Positions 17,687 to 26,665 of a stretch of DNA of 64,000 nt are shown here, piece by piece. This DNA is from Nostoc foliaceum FACHB-393. Lineage in GTDB: Bacteria > Cyanobacteriota > Cyanobacteriia > Cyanobacteriales > Nostocaceae. The notes under the pieces are model-generated. The model was not told the origin of the DNA. It did no database searches and saw nothing but the letters and a program-made list of their open reading frames with translations. The stretch's first letter is position 1, and every line of letters begins with the position of its first letter. The stretch is from NCBI RefSeq assembly GCF_014698505.1, contig NZ_JACJTD010000008.1, positions 119,718-183,717 of the forward strand, read 5' to 3'. The position numbers and the translations under genes are program-made.

Positions 17687-19549
17687 ATGACAAACTTCAT
17701 CGTTAACCAAGCCACCGATGACGGCACTGGCTTAACCGCAGGCACTTTCAGTTATGCAATTCTCCAAGCGAACCAACTAGCAGGGGATGACACCATTACC
17801 ATTAATAGCGATGTCCGCTTCACTGGGGTAGTGCAAACCCAAATTAATAGCAACATTACTATTGTGGGCAACAGCTACAGCATCAGCGGCGATGCCAATA
17901 ACAACGGTATCAACGACAATGGCGACGTGCGCCCCTTATTCATCCAGTCGGGAACCGTCGGGATTTCTGATCTGACTATCAGCAACGGACGGGCGCAAGG
18001 CGGCATTGGTGGCGGCGGCGGCGCTGGACTGGGCGGCGGCTTGTTTATCTATGATGGCAGTGTCTCTTTAACTAATGTCGCTTTTAGTAATAACACAGCC
18101 CAAGGCGGTGCTGGCGGTATTAGCACTAGTGGTGGTGATGGCAGTTCTGGTGGTGCTGGCGGCGCTGGTAGCGGCAGCAACGGAGACTTTGGCGGCGGCG
18201 GCGGCATCGGCTCGATCCAATTCAACAGTGGAATGGGCGGCAATGGCGGCTACGGCGGTGGCGGCGGCGGTGGCGCTGGCGGCTACTACGGTGGACCTAC
18301 CGGCTACTTCGGCGGCGGTGCTGGCGGTGCCGGGGGCTTCGGCGGCGGTGCTGGCGGTGCTGGCACCTTCGGCGCCAGCGGCGACAGCAGCGGCGGCGGC
18401 GGTGCTGGACTAGGAGGTGGCATCTTCGTCCGCAGCGGTTCTCTAACTCTCAACAACACCAGCTTTACCAATAACACGGCTACAGGCGGGGGTACAACCC
18501 AGGGAAATGTTGCTCCCGGTAAAGGCTTAGGTGGGGGGATTTTCATCATGCAGTCCCTCACCAATCCCAACGGCAATAACCAAGGAATGCCTACCGTTCT
18601 GCCCACAGTCAATTCTGTTGGGTCACAGCCTACCTTCAGTGGCAACAGTGCGGCGGACGATGCCGGAACAGCCACCAATAACGATGATGTTTACGGCACA
18701 ATTAACGTTACTGCAAGCAACCAACCCCCCGTCGCTAACCCCGACAGTGCCACCACTGCCAAAAATACTGCCGTGACTATCTCGGTAAGTACCCTGTTAG
18801 CTAACGATACCGATCCCGACAGCAACCCCCTCAGCATCACTGGTGTCAGCGGTGTTACCAACGGTACTGCCGTCCTTAACAATAACGGCACAGCTAGCAA
18901 CACGGCAGATGATTTCGTTCTCTTTACCCCAACTACTGGATTCAGTGGGAATGGTAGCTTTAACTACACCCTCAGCGATGGCAGCCTCACTGACACTGGT
19001 AATGTCACCGTCGCTGTGGGGACTAGCTTTTGTGGTGGTAACGGGGACGACTTGCTCGACGGTACAGCAGGCAATGATAGCCTCTGTGGTGAGAATGGCA
19101 AAGACACCCTCAACGGCTATGGTGGCGATGACACCTTAACAGGTGGCAACGGCAAAGACATCCTTAACGGTGGTGACGGCAACGATTTGTTGCAGGGCGA
19201 CGACAGCGAGGAAAGCACCAACGGCAAAGACATCCTCACTGGCGGTGCCGGCAATGATAGCCTCTATGGCGGTAACGGCAAGGATGATTTGACTGGCGGT
19301 ACTGGCAACGACATTTTAACTGGTGGCAGTGCTTCTGATACTTTCATCTTCGCCGCCCTAGACGGCACTGATACGATTACTGACTTTAACGATGGACTCG
19401 ATTACATTGGTCTGTCCGGCGGTCTTAGTTTCGGCGCTCTGTCCTTCTCTGGCAGCAACATCATTATTACTAGCACCAATGAAATCCTGGCAACGCTGAC
19501 GGGTATTAATGCCACTACCCTCACATCTGCTGATTTCTTAACGGTCTAA
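17687..19549 (+). CDS. RTX-type secreted protein, short paralogue
   Basis: 620 residues, no classical signal peptide. Residues 1-120 form a CSLREA/beta-helix-like start ([20 protein letters not shown]). Residues about 105-250 are extremely glycine-rich, about 330-440 form a cadherin-like/VCBS-type domain ([19 protein letters not shown]), and 450-560 carry Ca-binding nonapeptides such as [10 protein letters not shown] and [11 protein letters not shown]. The C-terminal part ([16 protein letters not shown]...) is the usual type I secretion tail. It is likely exported by a TolC-dependent type I system to the surface or sheath. Its N-terminal half is almost identical to the next gene, so it is one copy of a tandem duplication. 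GC content in the Gly-rich block is far above its surroundings. Confidence 0.9.
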   Translation: MTNFIVNQATDDGTGLTAGTFSYAILQANQLAGDDTITINSDVRFTGVVQTQINSNITIVGNSYSISGDANNNGINDNGDVRPLFIQSGTVGISDLTISNGRAQGGIGGGGGAGLGGGLFIYDGSVSLTNVAFSNNTAQGGAGGISTSGGDGSSGGAGGAGSGSNGDFGGGGGIGSIQFNSGMGGNGGYGGGGGGGAGGYYGGPTGYFGGGAGGAGGFGGGAGGAGTFGASGDSSGGGGAGLGGGIFVRSGSLTLNNTSFTNNTATGGGTTQGNVAPGKGLGGGIFIMQSLTNPNGNNQGMPTVLPTVNSVGSQPTFSGNSAADDAGTATNNDDVYGTINVTASNQPPVANPDSATTAKNTAVTISVSTLLANDTDPDSNPLSITGVSGVTNGTAVLNNNGTASNTADDFVLFTPTTGFSGNGSFNYTLSDGSLTDTGNVTVAVGTSFCGGNGDDLLDGTAGNDSLCGENGKDTLNGYGGDDTLTGGNGKDILNGGDGNDLLQGDDSEESTNGKDILTGGAGNDSLYGGNGKDDLTGGTGNDILTGGSASDTFIFAALDGTDTITDFNDGLDYIGLSGGLSFGALSFSGSNIIITSTNEILATLTGINATTLTSADFLTV

Positions 19550-19602
19550 GATTATAGCCTTTTTGGCTGATTGGTGATGCGATCGCGTTTTCGTCCATAA
19601 AG

Positions 19603-19656
19603 CTTACTGGCATAAATACCACGACTCTCACCAGTGCCGATTTCGTGATTGTTTAA
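19603..19656 (+). pseudogene. Orphan C-terminal tail of a lost RTX paralogue
   Basis: Between the two RTX genes a short frame reads [17 protein letters not shown] and then TAA, matching the end of the first RTX protein ([17 protein letters not shown]) after which that gene already stopped at 19,549. The upstream part is not homologous over any length. This is what remains of a third paralogue after deletion. Confidence 0.75.
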
Positions 19657-19706
19657 TTCCACTCTCCAAATAACTCCTCATTTACCTGAAAAAAGGAATA
19701 AATCAA

Positions 19707-22700
19707 ATGACAAACTTCATTGTTAACCAAGCCACCGATGACGGAACCGGCTTAACCACAGGCACCCTCAGTTATGCAATTCTCCAAGCGAACCAACTAG
19801 CAGGGGATGACACCATTACCATTGATAGCGATGTCCGTTTCACTGGGGTAGTAAAGACGCTGGTGAACAGCAACATTACTATTGTGGGCAATAACCACAG
19901 TATTAGCGGCGATGCCAATAATAACGGCATCAACGATGATGGCGACGTGCGCTCCTTATTTATCTTGTCGGGAACCGTCGGTATCTCTGACCTGACCATC
20001 ACCAACGGACGGGCTAAAGGCGGAGATAGTACGACAGGCGGCGGCGGTGCTGGACTGGGCGGCGGCTTGTTTATCTATGATGGCAACGTCTCTTTAACTA
20101 ATGTCGCTTTTAGTAATAACGCAGCACAAGGCGGCAGTAGCGGTGTTAGTGGACTGGGTAACGGCGGCGGCGGAATGTTTGGCAATGCTGGCAGCAATAC
20201 CGGCGGCGGACTGTTTGGTTCTGGCAGTACCAACAGTGGCGGTTACGGTGGCAACGGCAACTACGGTGGCTATGGCGGCTATTTCGGCACTTTCAACGGC
20301 GGCTTATACGAGCCTGGTAAGCCCGACGGCGGCTTTGGTGGCGGCGGCATTTTGAACGGCGGTTTCGGTGGCGGTGCCGGCTTCGTGACCGGTAACCAGG
20401 GTTTTACGGGTGGATTCGGTGGCGGTGGTGGCTTCAGCAACAGATCCAGCGATTCCTTCAACCCCGTCTTTGGTGGCAATGGCGGCTACGGCGCTGGCGG
20501 TGGTAGCTTCGGCGGCATAGGTGGCTACGGCTCTGGAGGCTCTGGGGGATTTGCTGCTGGCAACGGTAATTCTAGTGGCCAAGGTGGTGGCGGTGCTGGA
20601 CTAGGGGGCGGTATTTTTGTCCGCAGTGGCTCTTTAACCCTCAGCAACACCAGCTTTAATAACAACACGGCTACAGGCGGCACAGGCGCTAACTCAGGTC
20701 AAGGTTTAGGTGGGGCAATTTTCATCATGCAGTCCCTCACCAATACCAACGGCAACAACCAGGGAATGCCTACCGCTCTGCCTACTGTCGATTCTCTAGG
20801 TAATCCTACCTTCAGCAGCAACAGTGCAGCTAACGACGCAGGGACACCCACAAATAACAATGATGTCTACGGCACAATTAACGTTACCTCAACCGTCGTC
20901 ACCAACACCAACGATTCCGGTGAAGGTTCCTTGCGGCAAGCGATTCTCAATGCCAATGCTTTTGCCGGGGCAAATACGATTACCTTTGCAGGTAGCGTGT
21001 TTACCGATGCTACCCCCGATACCATTACTTTAACATCTGGGCAACTGACAATTACTGATGATGTCACCATTCAGGGAACTGGGGCAAATCAACTGACAGT
21101 GAGTGGCAACAATGCCTCCCGCGTGTTCACCATTTCTAATTTCGGAACAGATGCCACAATTGATGCTTTGACAATTGCTAATGGCAATTCGGCTGACGGT
21201 GGCGGCATTCGGATCAACTCTGGTGGTGCTAGTTTGGTTTTAACAAATAGTACTATCTCTAATAACAATTCTGGCGGTGGTTTTGGCGGTGGCGGCATTG
21301 CCAACACGGGCGGCACTGTTAACGTCATAAACAGTACTATCTCTGGCAATACGTCATCGTTTGGTGGCGGCATTGCCAGTCAAGGTACACTCACTGTCAC
21401 CAACAGTACAATCTCTGGAAATACAGCAAGCAGTCTTGGCGGTGGTATAATTGCTGGGGGAGTAGTTACTCTTACTAGTAGCACTATTACTAATAATACT
21501 GCTGCTGTCAGAGGTGGAGGATTTGCCAGTTTTGGAGGCACTATTACTGCTCAAAACACCATTATTGCTGGTAATACTAGTAACCAAGGCCCCGATATTT
21601 CCGGCCCAGTCACAGGCAATGCCAACAACCTCATAGGTAGCCTAAGTGGTGCATCCGGCACCATCGGCACAGGCAGCGACATTACCTTTGCCTCGGCTGG
21701 TATTACTAACATTAACCAAGTCTTAGCAGCACTAGCTAATAACGGTGGTGCTACCCAAACCCACGCCTTAGTTACAGGTTCAGCAGCCATCAACGCCGGC
21801 AATAACGCCCTTGTTCCCTCTGGTGTCACCACTGACCAACGCGGTGCAGGTTTTCCCCGCATCAGTGGTGGTACAGTTGACATTGGTGCTTATGAATTTA
21901 ATCAACCCCCAGTTGCTGTTGACGATGCCATTAGCACTAATGAAGATACTCCTGTGGTTGGCAATATTCTCGTTAATAATGGCAATGGTGCTGACAGCGA
22001 CCCCGATGGCGATGTCTTGACTGTCACCCAAGTTAACGGCAATGCTGCTGGAGTAGGCAACCCCATTACTTTAGCTTCAGGTGCTATCCTCACCCTCAAC
22101 AGCAATGGTGAGTTTCTTTACAACCCCAACGGTCAGTTTGAAACCCTGGCTGTAGGAGCTACCGCCAGCGACAGTTTCACCTACACTATTACCGATGGTA
22201 GTAGCCTCACTAGCACAGCAACAGTTAACCTGACCATCAACGGCGTTAACGATGCACCAACTTTAGCAAATATCATTGCAGATCAAACCACCCTAGAAGA
22301 TGGCTTCTTCAGCTTTGCTCTTCCCGCCAACACCTTTGCTGATGTCGATGCTGGTGACAGCTTAACTTACACTGCCACTCTCGCTAACGGCGACTCCTTA
22401 CCAAATTGGTTAAGCTTCGATGCCAATAGCCGCACCTTTAGCGGCACACCCAATGACCCAGATAACGGCACAATTAGCATTAAAGTTACCGCCACTGACA
22501 GCAGCAATGCCAGTGCAAATACTAGCTTTAATCTGACAGTCACACCCGTCAACGATGCCCCTGTAGCCGGTGATGACTCAGCCACTGCCAACCAAAATAC
22601 GCCATTGACTTTACTTGCTGCTGACTTATTAGCCAACGATATCGATGTCGATGGTGGTGCTTTAAGCATCTCTGCTGTCAGTAGTGCAGTCAACGGCACT

Positions 22701-23420
22701 GTAACTCTCAATAACAGTGGCAATGTTGTCTTTACTCCGACCACAGGTTTCAGTAATGGTAATGGCAGCTTTAACTATACTGTCAGTGATGGTAATGGTG
22801 GCACAGATGTGGCGATGGTGACGGTAGCAGTCGGCACAACCCTCAACGGTACTAACCAAAACGATAACCTCAATGGCACATCTGGCAACGACATTATTAA
22901 TGCACTCAACGGTAACGATAATGTCTTTGGCTTGGCTGGTAACGATAATCTAGTAGGTGATAATGGTAACGACACCCTTTATGGCGGTACTGGCAACGAT
23001 ACCTTATTAGGCGGTAACGGTGATGACACACTTGCTGGTGAAGCTGGTAACGACCGTCTCGAAGGTGATAACGGTGAAGACTCCCTTTCTGGCGGTGACG
23101 GTAACGACACTCTCTTGGGTGGAAATGGTCAAGATTTACTCGTTGGCGATGCGGGGAATGATTTCCTCAACGGTGGCAAAGCCGATGATATCTTAACTGG
23201 TGGTAGTAGTAGTGATATCTTTGTTCTGGAGAAAGCCGCAGGTCGAGATACAATTACTGACTTTAGTTTCGGTCAAGGCGATAAGATTGGCTTGCTTGGG
23301 TTGAATTTCAGTCAGTTGTCTTTTGCTGGTGATGAGATTAGTTTAGGTAATCAAACTTTGGGAATATTGACTGGCTTTGATACCACGACGCTAACGCAGA
23401 GCAACTTTGTTTCTGTTTAA
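19707..23420 (+). CDS. RTX-type secreted protein, long paralogue with Ig-like domains
   Basis: 1237 residues. The first ~115 residues and the Gly-rich region parallel the 620-aa paralogue. Then a right-handed beta-helix/choice-of-anchor Q-like region (about 395-720: repeated SGNTASSLGGGI, NSTISGNTS units), a VCBS/cadherin-like domain around 735-840 (NQPPVAVDDAISTNEDTPV), a putative Ig/cadherin domain ending SFNLTVTPVNDAP (about 850-950), another VNDAPVAGDD-type domain (about 950-1040), and RTX nonapeptides at about 1045-1170 (GGTGNDTLLGGNGDD). It ends with the secretion tail ITDFSFGQGDKIGLLGL. A large, calcium-stabilised extracellular or sheath protein is likely. Shares leader and N-terminus with its neighbour. 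Confidence 0.9.
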   Translation: MTNFIVNQATDDGTGLTTGTLSYAILQANQLAGDDTITIDSDVRFTGVVKTLVNSNITIVGNNHSISGDANNNGINDDGDVRSLFILSGTVGISDLTITNGRAKGGDSTTGGGGAGLGGGLFIYDGNVSLTNVAFSNNAAQGGSSGVSGLGNGGGGMFGNAGSNTGGGLFGSGSTNSGGYGGNGNYGGYGGYFGTFNGGLYEPGKPDGGFGGGGILNGGFGGGAGFVTGNQGFTGGFGGGGGFSNRSSDSFNPVFGGNGGYGAGGGSFGGIGGYGSGGSGGFAAGNGNSSGQGGGGAGLGGGIFVRSGSLTLSNTSFNNNTATGGTGANSGQGLGGAIFIMQSLTNTNGNNQGMPTALPTVDSLGNPTFSSNSAANDAGTPTNNNDVYGTINVTSTVVTNTNDSGEGSLRQAILNANAFAGANTITFAGSVFTDATPDTITLTSGQLTITDDVTIQGTGANQLTVSGNNASRVFTISNFGTDATIDALTIANGNSADGGGIRINSGGASLVLTNSTISNNNSGGGFGGGGIANTGGTVNVINSTISGNTSSFGGGIASQGTLTVTNSTISGNTASSLGGGIIAGGVVTLTSSTITNNTAAVRGGGFASFGGTITAQNTIIAGNTSNQGPDISGPVTGNANNLIGSLSGASGTIGTGSDITFASAGITNINQVLAALANNGGATQTHALVTGSAAINAGNNALVPSGVTTDQRGAGFPRISGGTVDIGAYEFNQPPVAVDDAISTNEDTPVVGNILVNNGNGADSDPDGDVLTVTQVNGNAAGVGNPITLASGAILTLNSNGEFLYNPNGQFETLAVGATASDSFTYTITDGSSLTSTATVNLTINGVNDAPTLANIIADQTTLEDGFFSFALPANTFADVDAGDSLTYTATLANGDSLPNWLSFDANSRTFSGTPNDPDNGTISIKVTATDSSNASANTSFNLTVTPVNDAPVAGDDSATANQNTPLTLLAADLLANDIDVDGGALSISAVSSAVNGTVTLNNSGNVVFTPTTGFSNGNGSFNYTVSDGNGGTDVAMVTVAVGTTLNGTNQNDNLNGTSGNDIINALNGNDNVFGLAGNDNLVGDNGNDTLYGGTGNDTLLGGNGDDTLAGEAGNDRLEGDNGEDSLSGGDGNDTLLGGNGQDLLVGDAGNDFLNGGKADDILTGGSSSDIFVLEKAAGRDTITDFSFGQGDKIGLLGLNFSQLSFAGDEISLGNQTLGILTGFDTTTLTQSNFVSV

Positions 23421-23429
23421 GTCTTTTGG

Positions 23430-23449
23430 GTGGGCAACTGTTTGCCCAC
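23430..23449 (+). terminator. Hairpin after the long RTX gene
   Basis: GTGGGCAA (23430-23437) and TTGCCCAC (23442-23449), 4-nt loop, 10 bp after the stop. A near-identical hairpin lies at 25,301-25,320 after the second orphan RTX tail, so hairpin and following 21-bp array were duplicated as a unit. Confidence 0.7.
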
Positions 23450-23476
23450 TCGACAACTTATTTAGGTACATTGGCT

Positions 23477-23600
23477 TGCAACTTTGATGTATTGACTTGC
23501 ATCTTTTTTGCATCAACTTGTACCTTAATTGCATTGCCTTGCACCTTTGTTGTATTGACTTGTTTCTTGATTGCATCGGCTTGTGCCTTTTGTACAAGCG
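23477..23600 (+). repeat. 21-bp tandem repeat array 3
   Basis: Five clear 21-bp units (23477-23581), the last followed by a partial one, more diverged than in the other arrays (for example GACTTGCATC and GCCTTGCACC forms). A degenerate half-unit precedes it from about 23,453. It lies between the long RTX gene and the PEP-CTERM gene. Confidence 0.85.
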
Positions 23601-23885
23601 TTATAACCTTAAAAAGTCATAGCAATTTACGAGTAATATCAAGTGCGCTCTCGCACTTTGAGAGCCAGTGAAAAAGTTTTGTTTAGACTGGCTAAAAAAG
23701 TCAGATTTAAATCTCGTAGGAGTTTTAAATCTGTTGAAGGCAAGACCAATAAAAAAAGTTTGCAGTCGCTCGCCACTTTTAAAGGAGAAAGCAAACAAAG
23801 GGGCAAAGGAGCAAAAGAGAATGTTCTACACGTTTTCTTCTCTGCTCCTCTCCATCTTTCCATTTACTCTTTTACTGATAAAATC

Positions 23886-24485
23886 ATGAAAACTCTACTC
23901 TTTGCAACAGCCCTCGCTACCGTATCTGGATTGGTTTTTGGAACCATACAAGCTGCTTCTGCTTTAACCTGGAGGTGGAATTACTCTGGTAATGGAATAG
24001 AGGCGATGGGTAATTTCACCACTAATAATACCCCTGACGATTTGGGTTTCTACCAGATTTTAGGAATTAGTGGTACACGCAATGGCGAAATAATTACTGG
24101 TCTGCAAGCTGTAGGTACTCCAATACCAGGAAACGAACCTTTTAATGTAGATAATTTAATTAGTCTTAATAGTCAGCAGTTAACGGGTGACGGTTTTGGT
24201 TATTCCACATCACAGGGAAACTATGCTAGTCCATTTTTTGCTAGTTTCTTACCAACACCCGGTTATTTAGAAATTTTTTCTGCGCCACCATTCATCCCAG
24301 GTTTTCAAAATCTAGGAACAGAAGATAGTGAGTTACCTATTACTTTTGCTGCAACTATAGTTAGCGTCCCTGAACCCACCTCTACTCTTAGCCTACTGAC
24401 TCTTGTCACTCTTGGCGCAACTTCTGTATTTAAACGTAAGCAGTCATCCAAATTCGCTGCCAAAAAGCTCAAAAAAGTTCTCTAA
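23886..24485 (+). CDS. PEP-CTERM sorted secreted protein
   Basis: The frame is open from 23,643 but the upstream part reads as repeat-like basic sequence. ATG 23886 gives a signal peptide (MKTLLFATALATVSGLVFG...) and 199 residues. The C-terminus has the sorting signal VPEPTSTLSLLTLVTLGATSVFKRK: a PEP motif, a hydrophobic helix and a basic tail. The mature part has WRWNYSGNGIEAMGNFTT, seen in many cyanobacterial PEP-CTERM proteins. Such proteins are handled by exosortase and usually end up in the envelope or exopolysaccharide. Confidence 0.88.
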   Translation: MKTLLFATALATVSGLVFGTIQAASALTWRWNYSGNGIEAMGNFTTNNTPDDLGFYQILGISGTRNGEIITGLQAVGTPIPGNEPFNVDNLISLNSQQLTGDGFGYSTSQGNYASPFFASFLPTPGYLEIFSAPPFIPGFQNLGTEDSELPITFAATIVSVPEPTSTLSLLTLVTLGATSVFKRKQSSKFAAKKLKKVL

Positions 24486-24602
24486 AACTATTAATAAAAA
24501 TCATTATGACTGATTCACTTTCACCCAAGAGACAGAGGTGAAAGGAGTGGGGAGAAAAGGGGAAGGGTTACAATCCTATCCCCTTCACGAATAATATAAA
24601 GT

Positions 24603-24632
24603 GCGTGGGCGTAGCCCGTCGTAGACATCGCA
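24603..24632. repeat. Dispersed 'tctacgacgggct'-family repeat
   Basis: GTGGGCGTAGCCCGTCGTAG followed by ACATCGC, matching the blocks at 1,462 and 44,934, directly in front of the cysC start at 24,660. It may contribute to the leader of that gene. Confidence 0.75.
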
Positions 24633-24659
24633 CTCTTTCATAGATAAAAAAAGCGAATT

Positions 24660-25190
24660 ATGCATCATCAAGGTCTAATTCTTTGGCTGACAGGGTTAAG
24701 TGGAGCAGGTAAAACAACGATCGCTTTATCTGTTGCCCAAGAATTGCGATCGCGCAATTACCAAGTAGAATTACTTGATGGTGATGTCGTCCGCACCCAT
24801 TTATCTCAGGGACTTGGATTTAGTAGACAAGACAGAGATATCAATGTCCGGCGCATTGGTTTTGTGGCCAACTTACTCAGTCGCAATGGGATAGTAGCGA
24901 TCGTTGCTGCAATCAGTCCCTATCGAGAAATTCGAGAAGAATTAAGAAAAACAACCACCAATTTTATCGAAGTTTACGTTCAAGCACCATTAGCAGTTTG
25001 CGAATCTCGCGATGTTAAGGGACTTTACGCCAAAGCCAGGACAGGACAAATCAAACATTTTACTGGCATATCCGACCCTTACGAAGAGCCTTTAAATCCA
25101 GAGATGATTTGTATTACCGATAAATTTACAGTTGAGCAATGTGTTTGCCAAGTAATTAGCTATTTAGAATGTCAAGGCTATATTCAGTAA
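24660..25190 (+). CDS. cysC: Adenylylsulfate (APS) kinase
   Basis: 176 residues. The P-loop is GLSGAGKTT (residues 12-20), followed by LLDGDVVRTHLSQGLGFSRQDRD, the conserved APS-binding stretch with RRIGFVANLLSRNG, and ISPYREIREELR. The lid region FIEVYVQAPLAVCESRDVKGLYAKARTGQIKHFTGISDPYE is complete. It phosphorylates APS to PAPS in the cytoplasm. In an island with a sulfotransferase, it is more likely to supply sulfation than assimilation alone. Length and motifs are normal for stand-alone CysC. Confidence 0.95.
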   Translation: MHHQGLILWLTGLSGAGKTTIALSVAQELRSRNYQVELLDGDVVRTHLSQGLGFSRQDRDINVRRIGFVANLLSRNGIVAIVAAISPYREIREELRKTTTNFIEVYVQAPLAVCESRDVKGLYAKARTGQIKHFTGISDPYEEPLNPEMICITDKFTVEQCVCQVISYLECQGYIQ

Positions 25191-25231
25191 GTTGACAAGA
25201 AAAATTCATATACCTACTTTTTTGCACCTGA

Positions 25232-25291
25232 GCGGTGCTGAGTGGGTTTAATACCACTACGCTGACACAGAACGATTTTATCTTTGTTTAA
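25232..25291 (+). pseudogene. Second orphan RTX C-terminal tail
   Basis: Reads AVLSGFNTTTLTQNDFIFV then TAA, matching the end of the long RTX protein (LGILTGFDTTTLTQSNFVSV). It is immediately followed by the same GTGGGCAAA hairpin and a 21-bp array as the long RTX gene. This shows a third gene end was copied here and its body lost. Confidence 0.8.
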
Positions 25292-25300
25292 GTGTGTTGG

Positions 25301-25320
25301 GTGGGCAAATGTTTGCCCAC
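25301..25320 (+). terminator. Duplicated GTGGGCAAA hairpin
   Basis: GTGGGCAAA (25301-25309) and TTTGCCCAC (25312-25320) with a 2-nt gap. It equals the hairpin at 23,430 and belongs to the copied RTX gene end; it may still end transcripts coming from cysC. Confidence 0.6.
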
Positions 25321-25347
25321 TCTACAAATTGGTTAAACGCATCGACG

Positions 25348-25452
25348 TGCAACTAAGTTGCATCACTCTGCACTTAAGTTGCATCGACCTGCAACTAAGT
25401 TGCATCGCTCTGCACCTTTGATGTATTGCTCTGCAACTTTGATGCATCGCTC
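25348..25452 (+). repeat. 21-bp tandem repeat array 4 (5 units)
   Basis: Five units, TGCAACTAAGTTGCAT-type with CGCTC or CGACC ends, followed by TGCAAAAATG as in array 1. Individual units contain the palindrome TGCAACTTAAGTTGCA-like cores (here TGCAACTAAGTTGCA), so each can form a small hairpin. Confidence 0.9.
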
Positions 25453-25568
25453 TGCAAAAATGAGCTTACCCTTTCTTTAATCTTGTTTTATCTAAAATCT
25501 TCGCCTTACTGATAGCTTTAGGGTTGCAATGGGTACATTAAATATGTACCTTACACTAATATGCTGAT

Positions 25569-25949
25569 ATGTCTACCCAAGATACAACACGCCGTTTGCG
25601 CCCTCAACTAATTAGTGAAGATGTTAATTCATGGCACGGCTTGCAAACGATCCCCACTTATGAAACAACCCGTGCTGATGCCTCTGCTACCAACTTACAG
25701 AAAGCTTATCAAGCTATGTTAGCCCAGCAACAAGCCGAAACCGAGAAACTAGCTTTATACCGTGCTGCGGCTGATGCTGCGCGATTAGCAGAATGGGAAT
25801 TTCACAATGCGGTGTTAGCGATGAAAGAAGTTGTGCGCGGACAATATGGGTTAGATAGCGACCAAGCTCAAGCGGTAGGATTAAAGAAAAAATCAGAGTA
25901 CAAGCGTCCCAGCCGCAGAAAGTTAGTCGCATCATCAGTGTCAACCTAG
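25569..25949 (+). CDS. Hypothetical cyanobacterial protein
   Basis: 126 residues from ATG 25569. It is mostly helical and charged: TNLQKAYQAMLAQQQAETEKLALYRAAADAARLAEWEFHNAVLAMKEVVRGQYGLDSDQAQAVGLKKKSEYKRPSRRK is the core with a basic C-terminus. The same style (helical core, YG(L/K)xS motif, basic tail) is seen in the 140-aa protein at 59,784; the two may be distant paralogues. No signal or membrane segment. Function not known. Confidence 0.75.
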   Translation: MSTQDTTRRLRPQLISEDVNSWHGLQTIPTYETTRADASATNLQKAYQAMLAQQQAETEKLALYRAAADAARLAEWEFHNAVLAMKEVVRGQYGLDSDQAQAVGLKKKSEYKRPSRRKLVASSVST

Positions 25950-25954
25950 AGCCA

Positions 25955-26045
25955 GGGCGAATGGAATTCGCAGAGTTTACGGGCACACAAATGTAGACGC
26001 TTTGCGGCTGACCGCAGAGTAGTCTACCTCTGTGGACTAAGAGAA
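25955..26045 (+). repeat. Dispersed repeat, copy 2 of the block at 2,443
   Basis: GGGCGAATGGAATTCGCAGAG through TGTGGACTAAGAG; same orientation as copy 1, roughly 80 per cent identical by eye. It fills the gap between the 126-aa gene and the convergent DUF2085 gene. Confidence 0.7.
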
Positions 26046-26099
26046 TATCAAGTGTTTGTAACTTAACAAAGGTGGATTTTACCTGTGTAGGCGCAGTTT

Positions 26100-26630
26100 C
26101 TAATTCTCCAATTCATGCAAGCTGGTTTTAGCAACTCGCCATCCGTGCAAAATAGGCATGGTAAACAATCCCCACGCCAAACCCGTAAGTAACCCAAAAG
26201 GCGTAACCAGATAGTTATTAAAACTCCACAAACCTAAAACTTGCGCTGCTAATTCTAAAGGATAAGCCATCATCAGCACACTGGCGATCGCTACACCACT
26301 CCAGCCATACTGATTTAACCAGTAAAATCCTTTACCACCAGTCACCCCATACAGCAGACGAGTAATCAGCAAACCCGTTACAGTGCCGTAGCAGCGCATA
26401 CACACAGCCATAATAAACGGTGGTGCTAAATCTAACCCCATATTTGGTTGCGGACATACATGATTACCCATGAAATAAATGATGTCCGCAATCCCAGGAA
26501 GCAAAGGCACTCCAGACGCAGCCAAAAAGGGAGCCACTGGCGGGCCAAAAACCATCCCTACCAGCATGAAATCAGCAATGAAGCTGACCCAATTAACTTG
26601 CAACTCTTCACTGAAAGCTACTCTTGTCAT
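26100..26630 (-). CDS. DUF2085 family membrane protein
   Basis: 176 residues with four hydrophobic stretches. A conserved CPQPNMGLDLAPPFIMAVCMRCYGTVTGLLITRL block contains the three cysteines (C-P-Q, M-C-M-R-C-Y-G) typical of DUF2085, which suggests metal or redox chemistry at the membrane. ATG at 26630. Convergent with the upstream plus-strand gene, and 36 bp downstream of agrE on the same strand, so cotranscription with agrE is likely. Function unknown. Confidence 0.85.
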   Translation of the reverse strand: MTRVAFSEELQVNWVSFIADFMLVGMVFGPPVAPFLAASGVPLLPGIADIIYFMGNHVCPQPNMGLDLAPPFIMAVCMRCYGTVTGLLITRLLYGVTGGKGFYWLNQYGWSGVAIASVLMMAYPLELAAQVLGLWSFNNYLVTPFGLLTGLAWGLFTMPILHGWRVAKTSLHELEN

Positions 26631-26665
26631 CTCCCTTTCTCTGCGCCCTCTGAGTCTACGTTTTC

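Noticed and set aside
18049..18678. Long proline/alanine-rich frames opposite or out of phase with the RTX glycine-rich region
   Set aside because: Shadows caused by high GC and GGC-rich codons in the real RTX gene.
23643..23885. N-terminal extension of the PEP-CTERM frame
   Set aside because: The stretch is basic and repeat-like, and the signal peptide starts at 23,886, so the upstream part is probably untranslated.
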